Assembly (NCBI RefSeq): GCF_001953975.1 | Contig: NZ_MBEJ01000108.1 | Location: 1-64,000, forward strand | Origin: Mycobacterium sp. NS-7484 | Lineage (GTDB): Bacteria; Actinomycetota; Actinomycetes; Mycobacteriales; Mycobacteriaceae | DNA: 64,000 bases | Reading direction: 5' to 3' | Shown: one piece after another, positions 16,945 to 25,938 of the stretch | How positions within the stretch are numbered: position 1 is the stretch's first letter | Layout: the number at the start of each line of letters is the position of its first letter | Notes under the pieces: generated by a model | The model's input: the letters and a program-made list of their open reading frames with translations, nothing else | Database searches by the model: none | What the model was told of the DNA's origin: nothing | Program-made: the position numbers and the translations under genes

Positions 16945-17241
16945 ATGAGCGTTTTCCATCCGGTTTCCGTCCTCAGACGCGAAGCCGCACCACAGACCAC
17001 ACCGGCCGTCCACACCCACGAGCCCGTACTGATCACCGAACAACAGGTGCTGTTCAGCACCGCTGTGGCAGTGGGGGCCCCGCCGCGGCACACCCTCATG
17101 GCGACGATGTCAGAGGCGATGTCACACGCGGTGTCATCGGCGGTGACGCACTGGCGCACGCGGGAGGTCCGTCCGCATTACCCGCCGCGGATGTCCTACC
17201 TCGAACACAGCCTGATGGCCCGTGAGATGGACCGGCTCTGA
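16945..17241 (+). CDS. Conserved-looking small protein, function unknown
   Basis: A 98-residue protein with no signal peptide or Cys. A good ribosome binding site (AGAGGAAG) lies before the ATG at 16945. The centre has a short hydrophobic stretch (LITEQQVLFSTAVAVGAP) followed by a His/Met-rich helix (MATMSEAMSHAVSSAVTHW) and a basic C-terminus. I do not recognise a domain; the LITEQQVL core recalls other small mycobacterial proteins. It ends directly against the convergent dioxygenase stop codon. Confidence 0.6.
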   Translation: MSVFHPVSVLRREAAPQTTPAVHTHEPVLITEQQVLFSTAVAVGAPPRHTLMATMSEAMSHAVSSAVTHWRTREVRPHYPPRMSYLEHSLMAREMDRL

Positions 17242-18201
17242 TCAGCCGGCCAGCGCCACCACGGGGGTGACCACCTCGGAGTACCGCGACGCGTCACCGG
17301 CGACGGACCGGCTGCGCCGGCCGTGCACGTCGACCGGGACATCGCCGGCCAGCGTGATCCGGCTCAACCGGCGGAACTGATCGTCGTAATCGGCCACCGC
17401 GTAGTGCTGGGTGGCCCGGTTGTCCCAGATCGCCAGGTCACCGGGCTCCCAGTTCCAGCGAATCGTGTTCTCCAACTTGATCACCCGGTTCTGCAGCAGC
17501 TGGAACAGGGTGGCCGACTCGGCAGCGCTGAGCCCGACGAACTGTTTGATGAAGTGCCCGAGCAGCAGCACCCGCTTACCCGTCTCGGGATGGACCCGCA
17601 CCACCGGATGTTCGGTCTCGTAGTACTCGGAGACGAACTCGTCGCGATACTGCTTCTCGGCGTCCGCGAGATCGTCGTGGCGCCCGTCGTAATCGGCCGC
17701 ATAGTCGTATTGATTGGTGTGCACCGCCCACAGGTTCTCCACCAGCACCCGCAGCGGCTCGGGCAGCCGGTCGTAGGCGGCCTCGGTCGAGGCCCACGTC
17801 GTGGTCCCGCCGTAGTCCGGCAGCGTCACCGCGCGGAGCAACGAGGCCTTGGGGATGCGGTCGACGAACGTCACGTCGGTGTGCCAGCTGTTGGCCTTGT
17901 CATAGCGCGAATCGATGGGCAGGATCCGGTCACCGCGTGAGGTGACGGTCGGGTGGGCCGCAGTGGGGATACCAAGCAGCCGGGCGAACGCCAGCTGGCC
18001 GTCGTCGTCGAGGTGGTACTGCTCCCGGAAGAAGATGACCTTGTGTTCGAGCAGGGCATCGTTGATCGCGGACACCGTGTCCGCATCCAGGTTTCCGTTG
18101 ACGTCGATTCCGTCGATGCGGGCCCCGATGTGGGCGCCGAGCTTCACTACACGCAGAGAGGACACCGCGTCACCATCGACGAGCGCGGGCCTGAACACCA
18201 T
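17242..18201 (-). CDS. TauD/TfdA Fe(II)/2-oxoglutarate dioxygenase, Rv3406-like alkyl sulfatase
   Basis: A 319-residue dioxygenase that would oxidise an alkyl sulfate ester with 2-oxoglutarate and O2, releasing sulfate and an aldehyde. The 2-His-1-carboxylate site is visible: His and Asp in WHTDVTF and the distal His in NRATQHYAV, with the 2-oxoglutarate-binding Arg in RRLSRITL. Strings such as ALLEHKVIFFR, YGGTTTWASTEAAYDRLPEPL and NTIRWNWEPGD follow M. tuberculosis Rv3406 closely. It would supply sulfur in sulfate-poor conditions. No sulfur-uptake genes are adjacent. Confidence 0.88.
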   Translation of the reverse strand: MVFRPALVDGDAVSSLRVVKLGAHIGARIDGIDVNGNLDADTVSAINDALLEHKVIFFREQYHLDDDGQLAFARLLGIPTAAHPTVTSRGDRILPIDSRYDKANSWHTDVTFVDRIPKASLLRAVTLPDYGGTTTWASTEAAYDRLPEPLRVLVENLWAVHTNQYDYAADYDGRHDDLADAEKQYRDEFVSEYYETEHPVVRVHPETGKRVLLLGHFIKQFVGLSAAESATLFQLLQNRVIKLENTIRWNWEPGDLAIWDNRATQHYAVADYDDQFRRLSRITLAGDVPVDVHGRRSRSVAGDASRYSEVVTPVVALAG

Positions 18202-18227
18202 GTTTGCGCTCAGTGAGAGCGCAACCG

Positions 18228-18518
18228 TCAGTCGATACGGATGACGTAGGTGCCGTCGTCGTCGCGCTCGATCTGCCCCTCAAGGGCGTTGATCCAGACC
18301 GGGGTGTCACGTCGAGAACCCAGGAAAGCGCTCTGCACGGAGCCGCCGGGCTGCAGATCGACGTTCCACTCGTCGTCCTGGGCGACGATGGTCAGGATCT
18401 CCTCGCCGTCGGCGCGGCGGATCGAGATCACCTGACCGTTGGACTCCAGGTCCTCGGCGTCATAGTCGTCGAGCTCGTCGAAAGGTTCGGCATCCGGATC
18501 CCTGACATCGTCATGCAC
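18228..18518 (-). CDS. Small acidic conserved protein, function unknown
   Basis: A 96-residue cytoplasmic protein with an acidic first third (EPFDELDDYDAEDLE) and a beta-rich remainder with a WNVDLQPGGSVQSAFLGSRRDTPVW block. The GTG at 18518 (MHDDVRDPD) is taken as start; the longer reading into the divergent promoter is low quality. It is divergent from the DUF4193 gene at 18674. I recognise no catalytic motif. Confidence 0.65.
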   Translation of the reverse strand: MHDDVRDPDAEPFDELDDYDAEDLESNGQVISIRRADGEEILTIVAQDDEWNVDLQPGGSVQSAFLGSRRDTPVWINALEGQIERDDDGTYVIRID

Positions 18519-18673
18519 GGGCAAGACTGTACCCAGAATCACGTTCGGCGGATGACGACTGTCCGGCCCGCAACGGCTAACGTGCATCCGACGTTTACCG
18601 GCTGTTCGCCCGGGGAACAACGAGTCCCGCTGTGGCGTTGGCCAAGCATTGGTCTGTTACCAGGAGGATCATC

Positions 18674-18970
18674 ATGGCTACCGATTACGACGCGCCGCGC
18701 GTCAAGGAAACCGACGAGTCGGCCGACGAGTCCCTCGAACAGCTGGCGGCCCAGCGGCGCACCGCGGCCAACACCGCGGTCATCGACGAGGATGAGGTGG
18801 TCGATTCGTTCGACCTGCCCGACGCGGACCTCACCGGCGAGGAACTCAGCGTGCGCGTCGTCCCCAAGCAGGCGGACGAGTTCACCTGTTCGAGCTGCTT
18901 CCTGGTGCAACACCGCAACCGGCTGGCCCTGCAGAAGGGTGAACAGCAGCTCTGCATCGATTGCGTGTAG
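18674..18970 (+). CDS. DUF4193 family protein with zinc-ribbon cysteines
   Basis: A 98-residue protein. The first two thirds are acidic and probably flexible; the end carries EFTCSSCFLVQHRNRLA and CIDCV, giving two CxxC pairs that should hold one zinc ion. This is the actinobacterial DUF4193 pattern, including the VRVVPKQADEFTCSSCFLVQHR signature. Ribosome binding site AGGAGGA precedes the ATG at 18674. Role unknown; relatives are small, abundant and sometimes near RNA polymerase-binding genes, which is only suggestive. Confidence 0.88.
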   Translation: MATDYDAPRVKETDESADESLEQLAAQRRTAANTAVIDEDEVVDSFDLPDADLTGEELSVRVVPKQADEFTCSSCFLVQHRNRLALQKGEQQLCIDCV

Positions 18971-19046
18971 TTCCCGGGATCCGCCCACGGCGCGGCGGAT
19001 AGTTCCTATCCTCAGCTGCATACCGACAACGATGTTGGAGGTGCAG

Positions 19047-20420
19047 ATGACCGACCGCGCGACAGCCGGGCCACGGCGTGACACCCGACGCGAACGCCAC
19101 AGCTACCACTTCGACCGGCACACTCCGCAATACCGCGACCAGTTCGAGCCGATCACCTCGGAGATGCTGGCTGCCTGTCCGCTGGCCTGGACCGACACCT
19201 ACGGCGGGCACTGGGTGGCCGCCGGTAGCAGCGAAGTGTTCGAACTCGCCCGCTGCCCGCACATCTCGAACGATTTCGATTTCCTCGGTGAACGAAAAGG
19301 CTACTTGGGCATCAGCATTCCCCGTGCCGAGTCGAGCACACAGTTTCGCGGCGGCATGTTGGAGATGGACGATCCCGAACACCGTGCCTACCGCACACCG
19401 CTCAACGGATATCTGTCGCCGGCCGCGGTGGCCCGGTGGAAGCCGGTGGCCGATGAGCTGGTGCGGGCCTGCCTGGACGAGAAGATCGAAAGCGGCAGCA
19501 TCGATTTCGTCGACGATCTGGCAAACATCGTCCCGGCGGTGCTGACGCTCGGACTGCTCGGTGTCCCGCTGGCCGAGTGGGAGATCTACTGCGAGCCCGC
19601 CCACGCATCGGTGTACACCCGCGCCGACTCCCCCGATGCCAAGCGCGTTTTCGACCTGTCCGTGGCCTCGGCGGTGCACATGATGGAGCACGTTGCGGTG
19701 ATCCGCGAGACGCCGCGGCCAGGGTTGATCGACGCCATGGTGCGGATGCGGATCGACGGTCAACCCGCTCCTGACAGCGAGATCATGGGCATGCTCATGC
19801 TGTTGATCGGCGGCGGCTTCGACACCACCACGGCGCTCACCGCGCACTCACTGGAGTGGCTGTCCCAACATCCCGACGAGCGTGAGCGGTTGCGTCGTGA
19901 CCGCGCGCGGCTGCTCGACTCGGCGACGGAGGAGTTTCTGCGGTTCTTCACCCCGGCCCCCGGGGACGGCCGCACCGTGGCCGAGGACATCGAGGTGGCC
20001 GGCGTCGACCTCAAAGAAGGTGAGCGGCTGTGGCTGTCGTGGGCGATGGCCAACCGCGATCCGCGGGTCTTCGACGCTCCGAACGAGCTCAAGATGGACC
20101 GCACCGGCAACCGTCACTTCAGTTTCGGGCTCGGCGTCCACCGTTGCATCGGGTCCAATGTGGCCCGCACGGTGTTCAAGGCGATGCTCACCGGGGTGCT
20201 CGACCGAATCCCCGATTACCGCTGCGATCCGGCCGGGACGAAGCACTACGAGACCATCGGGGTCATCCAGGGCATGCAACATCTGCCCGCCACCTTCACC
20301 CCCGGCCCGCGGCGCGGTCCAGGTCTGGCGCAGACACTGGAGAAACTGCAACGGGTCTGTGACGAGCAGCAGTTGGCCGCACCGATCACCGAGCACAAGG
20401 CCGCCGCGGTCATCGACTGA
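19047..20420 (+). CDS. Cytochrome P450
   Basis: A 457-residue soluble P450. The I-helix oxygen-activation motif is GGGFDTTTA, the K-helix ExxR is EEFLR, and the heme-binding loop is FSFGLGVHRCIG with the cysteine ligand. It has no membrane anchor, as expected for bacterial class I enzymes, and needs a separate ferredoxin; none is adjacent. GGAGGTG lies right before the ATG at 19047. The substrate is unknown. The C-terminal tail past PATFTPGPRRG is about 40 residues longer than usual. Confidence 0.93.
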   Translation: MTDRATAGPRRDTRRERHSYHFDRHTPQYRDQFEPITSEMLAACPLAWTDTYGGHWVAAGSSEVFELARCPHISNDFDFLGERKGYLGISIPRAESSTQFRGGMLEMDDPEHRAYRTPLNGYLSPAAVARWKPVADELVRACLDEKIESGSIDFVDDLANIVPAVLTLGLLGVPLAEWEIYCEPAHASVYTRADSPDAKRVFDLSVASAVHMMEHVAVIRETPRPGLIDAMVRMRIDGQPAPDSEIMGMLMLLIGGGFDTTTALTAHSLEWLSQHPDERERLRRDRARLLDSATEEFLRFFTPAPGDGRTVAEDIEVAGVDLKEGERLWLSWAMANRDPRVFDAPNELKMDRTGNRHFSFGLGVHRCIGSNVARTVFKAMLTGVLDRIPDYRCDPAGTKHYETIGVIQGMQHLPATFTPGPRRGPGLAQTLEKLQRVCDEQQLAAPITEHKAAAVID

Positions 20421-20513
20421 CCCACGCGCCTGCCGTGCCGAGAACGCGTCGACACGATACGGTCAGGTCGATCGTTCGGCTCACCACGTTCGGACTGGAG
20501 AAAGCGGGAACAG

Positions 20514-20888
20514 ATGACGGCAAAACCGATGACCGGCCGGCTACTGGCAGCCTGCGGATTCGCGCTCGTGGCGCTGGCCCCGACGGTCACGGGAATCGCT
20601 GCCGCACCGCACAACTCGGTCGCTCCCCTGGCCGACTGCCCGACCGGTGAGGAAGGCGACGTCTACACCGGCACGTGCACGCCGTACCTGGTGCCCAACT
20701 CGCCCGAGGCTCCGCCGGCAGCTTCGACACCTACCGAGCCAAACCTGTGCCCACCCGGTGTCGGCGGATCGCAGTGCACGCCGTCCACCGGCGGCAAGGC
20801 CACCCCTTCCGAATCGCAAATGCCCGGAACCATCGCACCCTCGGGCCCTGAGCAGTCACTCCAGGACGTCAGCACGCCCGATTTCTGA
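20514..20888 (+). CDS. Small secreted Pro-rich protein
   Basis: A 124-residue exported protein. The signal peptide covers MTAKPMTGRLLAACGFALVALAPTVTGIAAAPH. The mature chain is about 95 residues, low in secondary structure, with four Cys (DCPTGEEGD, GTCTPYL, NLCPPG, SQCTPS) that could form two disulfides, and a Ser/Pro/Thr-rich end. I recognise no domain. It is not coupled to neighbours. Confidence 0.65.
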   Translation: MTAKPMTGRLLAACGFALVALAPTVTGIAAAPHNSVAPLADCPTGEEGDVYTGTCTPYLVPNSPEAPPAASTPTEPNLCPPGVGGSQCTPSTGGKATPSESQMPGTIAPSGPEQSLQDVSTPDF

Positions 20889-20897
20889 TCGGGCCCC

Positions 20898-20943
20898 GGT
20901 TCACTCCGCGGTTCACTCCGCGGTTCACTCCGCGGTTCACTCC
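20898..20943. repeat. 12-bp tandem repeat, 3.8 copies
   Basis: GGTTCACTCCGC is repeated exactly three times (20898-20933) with a fourth partial copy (20934-20943). It fills the gap between two convergent genes, and the last copy contains the TGA stop codon of the DUF5709 gene, so copy number can change without affecting either protein. Confidence 0.9.
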
Positions 20944-21317
20944 TCCACGACGGTGAACAGCGAGTCCCCGTCCTCGGGCGTCCCGTCGATCTGACCGTGG
21001 TGCTCGCCCGGGCCGTCGAGGCCGGCGTCCGAACCGATCGACTCGTCGGCCACACCGTCGGCGTCGCGCGGGTCGACGTCGTCGACGGTCACGTCCGGCT
21101 CCTCCTCGGCGAGCCGCTGATCCAGCGATTCGCCTTCACGTTCCTCGGCCGCGGACACACCGAACTTGGTGGCCTCGCTCCAGTCCTCCGGCGGGTCGAC
21201 CACTTCGTCGCCGTCGTCGTTGCGCACGTCGTCGGAATCGGTGGCCTCCATCGGGCTCAACATGTCATCGGCGCCGCCCAGGTCATTGGCGCTCGCGCCG
21301 GTGTCGTCGGTGCTCAT
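20937..21317 (-). CDS. DUF5709-type acidic protein
   Basis: A 126-residue highly acidic protein (many Asp and Glu), probably largely disordered and cytoplasmic. The blocks DDDVLSP-like (DDMLSPMEATDSDD), DPPEDWSEATKFGVSAAEEREGESLDQRLAEEEPD and AGLDGPGEHHGQI match the DUF5709 family of actinobacteria. GGAGGAGAAG directly precedes the ATG at 21317. Function unknown. Its stop codon is embedded in a 12-bp tandem repeat. Confidence 0.8.
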   Translation of the reverse strand: MSTDDTGASANDLGGADDMLSPMEATDSDDVRNDDGDEVVDPPEDWSEATKFGVSAAEEREGESLDQRLAEEEPDVTVDDVDPRDADGVADESIGSDAGLDGPGEHHGQIDGTPEDGDSLFTVVEE

Positions 21318-21449
21318 CTTCTCCTCCAATTCCGGTGCAGCTTCCCCTCAGCGATAGCCATCGCGCTCAGGGTTGAAACCGGACGGCGCCCGGTGTGAGC
21401 ATGCCAACGGGAGCCAGGAGATGCGGGTGCCGGGTTATCGTGGTGCACC

Positions 21450-22277
21450 ATGGCCAACTTGGACCGTCGAAAAATGATGATGTTGTCGGGTCTGGGCGTG
21501 ATGGCGGCGGCGCTGCCCGCCCAGCAGGCCCACGCTCTGCCCGCCAAGCCCCAGGCCCCGCGGGTCCCGGCGCCGTCCGCGGTGAACTACGTGTTCGCCG
21601 ACGAATTCGACGGGCCGGCGGGCTCGTCGCCGAACACGGCGAAGTGGACCATCGCCAAGGCCCGCGAGACCATCAAGGACCCCACGTACTGGGAGCAACC
21701 CGGCCGTATCGGCCAGTACCGCGACGACCGTAAGAACGCGTTCCTCGACGGCAAGGGCAATCTCGTCATCCGCGCCACGAAGGAAGGCGACACCTACTAC
21801 GGGGCCAAGTTGGCCAGCGTGTGGGAGGGCGGTGCGGGGCACACCTGGGAGGCCCGGATCAAGTTCAACTGCCTGACCGCGGGTGCTTGGCCGGCGTTCT
21901 GGCTGGGCACCCTCGGTGAGGGCGAGCTCGACATCGTCGAGTGGTACGGCAACGGCAAGTGGCCCTCGGCCACCACCGTCCACGCGAAGTCCAACGGTGG
22001 TGAGTGGGAGACCCACAACATTGCCGTCGACACCGGCTGGCATACCTGGCGAACGCAGTGGGACGCCAACGGTGCCCGGTTCTGGCAGGACTACACCGAC
22101 GGCGCGAAGCCCTATTTCGAGGTCGCGGCGAGCCAGCTGCCGGACTGGCCGTTCAACCAACCGGGCTACACGATGTTCGTGGTGCTCAACCTCGCAGTCG
22201 CGGGATCGGGCGGAGAAGACCCGAGCGGCGGCACCTATCCGGCCGACATGCTCGTGGACTACGTGCGCGTCTGGTAG
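21450..22277 (+). CDS. Exported glycoside hydrolase family 16 (beta-1,3-glucanase-like)
   Basis: A 275-residue protein of the laminarinase/endo-glucanase clan. The GH16 active-site strand ELDIVEW (nucleophile Glu, helper Asp, acid/base Glu) is intact. The N-terminus MANLDRRKMMMLSGLG followed by a hydrophobic stretch looks like a twin-arginine signal. It should hydrolyse or transglycosylate beta-1,3- or mixed-linkage glucans outside the cell. It resembles M. tuberculosis Rv0315 in size and motifs. It lies convergent with, and one base from, the FadD gene that follows. Confidence 0.9.
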   Translation: MANLDRRKMMMLSGLGVMAAALPAQQAHALPAKPQAPRVPAPSAVNYVFADEFDGPAGSSPNTAKWTIAKARETIKDPTYWEQPGRIGQYRDDRKNAFLDGKGNLVIRATKEGDTYYGAKLASVWEGGAGHTWEARIKFNCLTAGAWPAFWLGTLGEGELDIVEWYGNGKWPSATTVHAKSNGGEWETHNIAVDTGWHTWRTQWDANGARFWQDYTDGAKPYFEVAASQLPDWPFNQPGYTMFVVLNLAVAGSGGEDPSGGTYPADMLVDYVRVW

Positions 22278-22278
22278 T

Positions 22279-23922
22279 TCAGGGGTCGACCTGCATTTCG
22301 GTCAACACCCGCCGCAGGAGCTTTCCGGTGGCGTTGCGCGGCAGTTCGTCGATGAACACCACGTCGCGTGGCACCTTGTGGCGCGCCAGGTTGTCCTTGA
22401 CGTACTGCTTGATGTCGGCTGGGTCCTGCGTGGCGCCGGGCTCGGAAACGATGAAGGCGCGCAACCGCTTTCCGAACTCGACGTCGTCGACACCGACCAC
22501 CGCCACATCGGCGACGTCGTCGCGTTGCTCCAGCAGGTTCTCCACTTCCTGCGGAAAGACGTTCTCGCCGCCGGAGACGATCATGTCGTCGTCGCGGCCG
22601 TCGACGAACAGCAGCCCGTCGTCGTCGAAGTGGCCCATGTCGCCGCTGGACATGTAGCCGTCGATGATCTGCTTGGTGCGACCGTCGGTGTAGCCCTGGA
22701 AGGGCGCACCGTTGCGGATGAAGATGCGGCCGCGGCGGTTTCGGCCGTGGACGCGTTGGTCGTGCTCGTCGTAGAGCACCACCTCGCAGGTGACCGGGGC
22801 CCGGCCCGCGGTGCCGGGCGCGGCGCGCAGCTCGGCTGGGGTGGCGACCGACGCGATGGCGCATTCGGTGGAGCCGTACATGTTGTAGAGGACGTCGCCG
22901 AACGTGTCCTGCACCCGCGTGGACAACTCCGGGCTCAGCGCGGACCCGGCGATCAGGATGACCTTCAGTGACGACGTGTCGTACTTGGCGATGACGTCGG
23001 GACCGAGTTCGACCATCCGGTGCAGCATGGTCGGAACGGCCACCAGCATGTCAGCCGAATGCTCCGCGATGAGTTTCAGGGTGCCCTCGGCATTGAACCG
23101 CCGGGCGGTCACGATCTTGTTGCCCAACGCCGCGCCGACGCCGTACGTGGCCCAGCCGGTGCTGTGAAAGATCGGCGAGACGATGACCATGGTTCCCTTG
23201 CTGGGGAACGGGATTCGGTCGATGAGCTGCGCCGTGGCCAGAGGTGACACCGAACCGCGGGGCGCCCCCTTCGGGAGCCCGGTGGTGCCGCTGGTGAGGA
23301 TGACCGAACCACCCGCCGTCGTCGGCGCCGGCAACGGGGCGGTGGAATTCGCAGCGACGAGCTCGTCGAGCGTATGGGCGCCCGCGGGCAGCTCGGCGCC
23401 GTCGTCCACCCAGGTCACCACCCGCGGCAGCTCGGTGGGCAGCGCGTCGAGCAGCCCGAGGAACTCGCTGTCGTGCAGCATCACGCTGACCTTCTCGCGC
23501 TCGCAAACCTGCGCGAACTGCGGTTTGGCGAAGCCGGTGTTCATCAACACCATCCGGGCGCCCAGCTTGCCGCACGCGGCCATCGCGACCGCCAAACCGC
23601 GATGGTCACGGCACAACACACCGACCACCGATCCCTCGGCCACACCGAGTGACTGCAGTCCATGTGCCAGCGCCCAGGATTGATCGTCGATCTGTTGGTA
23701 GGTCAACGTGCCACGCTCGTCGACGATCGCCGGCAGGGTCGGGAATCGGTGGGCGCCTTGGATCGCCATCGTGGCCTGCGGTCCGTAGACCGGGGCGAGT
23801 TTGGCGGCCCGGACCGTCGACTTGAGATCCGTCAGGTCGAGCACGCCGGTGGCGGCCAGCCGCCTGACCGCCTGTCCCGATTCGGCCGCCCGCTGCAGCG
23901 TGTGTTTGATACTGCTCAGCAT
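22279..23922 (-). CDS. Acyl-CoA synthetase (FadD12-like)
   Basis: A 547-residue AMP-forming acyl-CoA ligase. The P-loop LTSGTTGLPKGAPRG, the YGSTECAIAS A5 motif, GYMSSGDMGHFDDDGLLFVDGRDDDMIVSGGENVFP hinge region and C-terminal ATGKLLRR lysine are all in place. The N-terminal helix (MLSSIKHTLQRAAESG) and gene context recall FadD12. An alternative start 18 bases upstream (23940) would overlap the secreted lipase-like gene that ends at 23928. It probably forms a two-gene unit with that gene: a hydrolase releasing fatty acids and a ligase activating them. Confidence 0.9.
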   Translation of the reverse strand: MLSSIKHTLQRAAESGQAVRRLAATGVLDLTDLKSTVRAAKLAPVYGPQATMAIQGAHRFPTLPAIVDERGTLTYQQIDDQSWALAHGLQSLGVAEGSVVGVLCRDHRGLAVAMAACGKLGARMVLMNTGFAKPQFAQVCEREKVSVMLHDSEFLGLLDALPTELPRVVTWVDDGAELPAGAHTLDELVAANSTAPLPAPTTAGGSVILTSGTTGLPKGAPRGSVSPLATAQLIDRIPFPSKGTMVIVSPIFHSTGWATYGVGAALGNKIVTARRFNAEGTLKLIAEHSADMLVAVPTMLHRMVELGPDVIAKYDTSSLKVILIAGSALSPELSTRVQDTFGDVLYNMYGSTECAIASVATPAELRAAPGTAGRAPVTCEVVLYDEHDQRVHGRNRRGRIFIRNGAPFQGYTDGRTKQIIDGYMSSGDMGHFDDDGLLFVDGRDDDMIVSGGENVFPQEVENLLEQRDDVADVAVVGVDDVEFGKRLRAFIVSEPGATQDPADIKQYVKDNLARHKVPRDVVFIDELPRNATGKLLRRVLTEMQVDP

Positions 23923-23927
23923 TCCGG

Positions 23928-25838
23928 TCACACTACGCATCTGCCGCCGGAGAACAGATCGCACGTCGTCTCCAACCCGTTGAGCACGCCGGCCGGGATG
24001 GCCGAGATGAAGTCGGTCAAGCTGATGGCGCTCAACGACGTGAGATCGGTGGCCTTCTGCGTGCCGATCAACACCGCCACGGCGTTGCCCTCGGCGGTGG
24101 TGATGGTGAACGTGTCGTCGCCGTCGCCGTACTGCCCCGCGCAGTCGGTTTGGCACGCCCCCGTCTTGGGATCGATCTTCTCGTCGAACATGTCGTTGAT
24201 CCATCCGGAGGACAGCTCCCGCACCGCCAGCGGGTTCTGCGGTTGCGGGAAGCCGGCGACGAGGTAGGCCACGGTCTGGATCAGCGGGTTGCCGCCCTGC
24301 ATGGGATCCATGTGCACACCGTCTTCGAGCACCACACCGGTGAACTGCCCCGGCCTGGCCTCAGACAACTGGTCGTTGACGTCGCTGAACACGTTGAGGA
24401 AGTTCAGCGGGGCGCCGATCTCGTAGATCGGGATGTAGTCGTTGGGATCGTCGTCGCTCGGATCGAGCGTCCCGTTTGTTTCCAGTTCGTCGAGCCGGCT
24501 CATCGCGTCGGGGACGATCGACCCCATGGGCACCGCGTCGTAGGTGACCACACCGGCCAGGTGATTGGGTGCCTCCAGGCCTTCGTCACGCCGGCGGGTC
24601 AGCCCCTCGGCGTAGTACCCCGCGACCCCGGGGGCAAAGCCGCCGCCGAGCGAGTGCCCGACGAGCACGAAGTCCAACGGCACGTCGAGTTCGCCGGTGC
24701 GACCGGCCTTGAGCTCGGCGGTGTCCAGGCTGGCGTTCAGCGCGGTGCGGTCCGGATCGAGGAACAACTGAGCGACTGCCTCGTGCAGGTTGTCACCACC
24801 GAGCCACATGCCGTCGGCCTCGAACGGGTTCGACGTGAAGGTGGTGGTGACGACGATGCTGTTGGTCGAATGAGCCAGGTACGACGCGGTGTAGCTGTAG
24901 AGCGGGCCGTTGGCCAGGAACCCGTGTTGCAGGTAGATCATCCGGGTGGGTGCGGGCTGGCCCTCCTGCGTGGTGGGGACATACCAATTCGATTCGACCT
25001 CATGGCCTTCGGAGATCACCAGGGTGGAGGTACTGACCTGGACCGAATCCCGCAGGCCCGGCGGGATCACCGGGTCACCGCCGACCACGCGTTCCAGCGT
25101 GGCCAGGGTGTCGAAGATGACGTCACCGAGCAGCGACAACGGCTTCGGGTATTGCTGCGGCTCGGGGTTGAGCGCCAGGGCTCCGAGGCTGCGCAGCACA
25201 TCGTGGATCGGCTCGAGGGGATCGCGCGGGCTCGGGGTCGCGGCCGTCGAGGCGAGGCTTCGGATACGCCCGGCGTCGGCCTGATCCTTCGTCATGGCGG
25301 CGCGCAGCACCGTGCCGACCGGGGCCTCGGGTTCGGTGGCCGGCGTGGGCGTCGATGACGGCGCCGGCGGATTCACCCGCTCACGGGCTGCGGTGAGCGC
25401 CGAGCGGATACTGATCGGCGGCCGCACGCGAACCTCGACGGCTCGTGGTGCCTCCTCGACGGTGGCCGCGCTGTCATCCCGAAAGAACGTGCGCGCCTTG
25501 GCCGTAACTGGATCAGTGACGCGCTCGGGGGCGTCGGCGGTGGTCGTCTTGTCGACTTTTTCGGCCTTCTCGGCTTTGTCTTCCTTGTCGGCCTTCTCTG
25601 CTTTGGCAGCTCTGACTGCCCTGGCGCCCGAAACCTCGGCTTTCACCCGCTGTTTCGCGGTGCGCGCCTTCCGCTGATGGGATCGCTGCGAGGAATCGTT
25701 GTGCGTGGCGGCCGACCCCGCGTCTTTCTTCGATCCCCCGTCCTGATCGGCGTGGGCAGTTCCCGCGCCGGCGAGCATGGCCGCCGATATCCCCGCCGTG
25801 AAAACCCCGGCACCCACCCACGCTGCGACTCGTGTCAT
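23928..25838 (-). CDS. Secreted lipase-like alpha/beta hydrolase with charged N-terminal spacer
   Basis: A 636-residue exported protein. A signal peptide (MTRVAAWVGAGVFTAGISAAMLAGAGTAHAD) is followed by about 150 residues of low-complexity Lys/Glu/Ala and Pro/Thr sequence (RAAKAEKADKEDKAEKAEKV), likely a cell-wall spanning stalk. The C-terminal 370 residues are an alpha/beta hydrolase with nucleophile elbow GHSLGGG and an oxyanion loop near YLQHGFLANGP; a His in DGVHMDPM may complete the triad. Two Cys pairs lie near the C-terminus. The stalk architecture recalls other rapidly growing mycobacterial surface esterases. Substrate unknown; the FadD gene follows. Confidence 0.8.
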   Translation of the reverse strand: MTRVAAWVGAGVFTAGISAAMLAGAGTAHADQDGGSKKDAGSAATHNDSSQRSHQRKARTAKQRVKAEVSGARAVRAAKAEKADKEDKAEKAEKVDKTTTADAPERVTDPVTAKARTFFRDDSAATVEEAPRAVEVRVRPPISIRSALTAARERVNPPAPSSTPTPATEPEAPVGTVLRAAMTKDQADAGRIRSLASTAATPSPRDPLEPIHDVLRSLGALALNPEPQQYPKPLSLLGDVIFDTLATLERVVGGDPVIPPGLRDSVQVSTSTLVISEGHEVESNWYVPTTQEGQPAPTRMIYLQHGFLANGPLYSYTASYLAHSTNSIVVTTTFTSNPFEADGMWLGGDNLHEAVAQLFLDPDRTALNASLDTAELKAGRTGELDVPLDFVLVGHSLGGGFAPGVAGYYAEGLTRRRDEGLEAPNHLAGVVTYDAVPMGSIVPDAMSRLDELETNGTLDPSDDDPNDYIPIYEIGAPLNFLNVFSDVNDQLSEARPGQFTGVVLEDGVHMDPMQGGNPLIQTVAYLVAGFPQPQNPLAVRELSSGWINDMFDEKIDPKTGACQTDCAGQYGDGDDTFTITTAEGNAVAVLIGTQKATDLTSLSAISLTDFISAIPAGVLNGLETTCDLFSGGRCVV

Positions 25839-25938
25839 CCCCGCCCCCCCTGTGCGTCCACTTCGACCTTTGGCACGCTAACGGGAGGCAGTGGCTTTGC
25901 GGGCGGGATTCGTCGAGATCAGTTGGTGCAGCCGGGCG

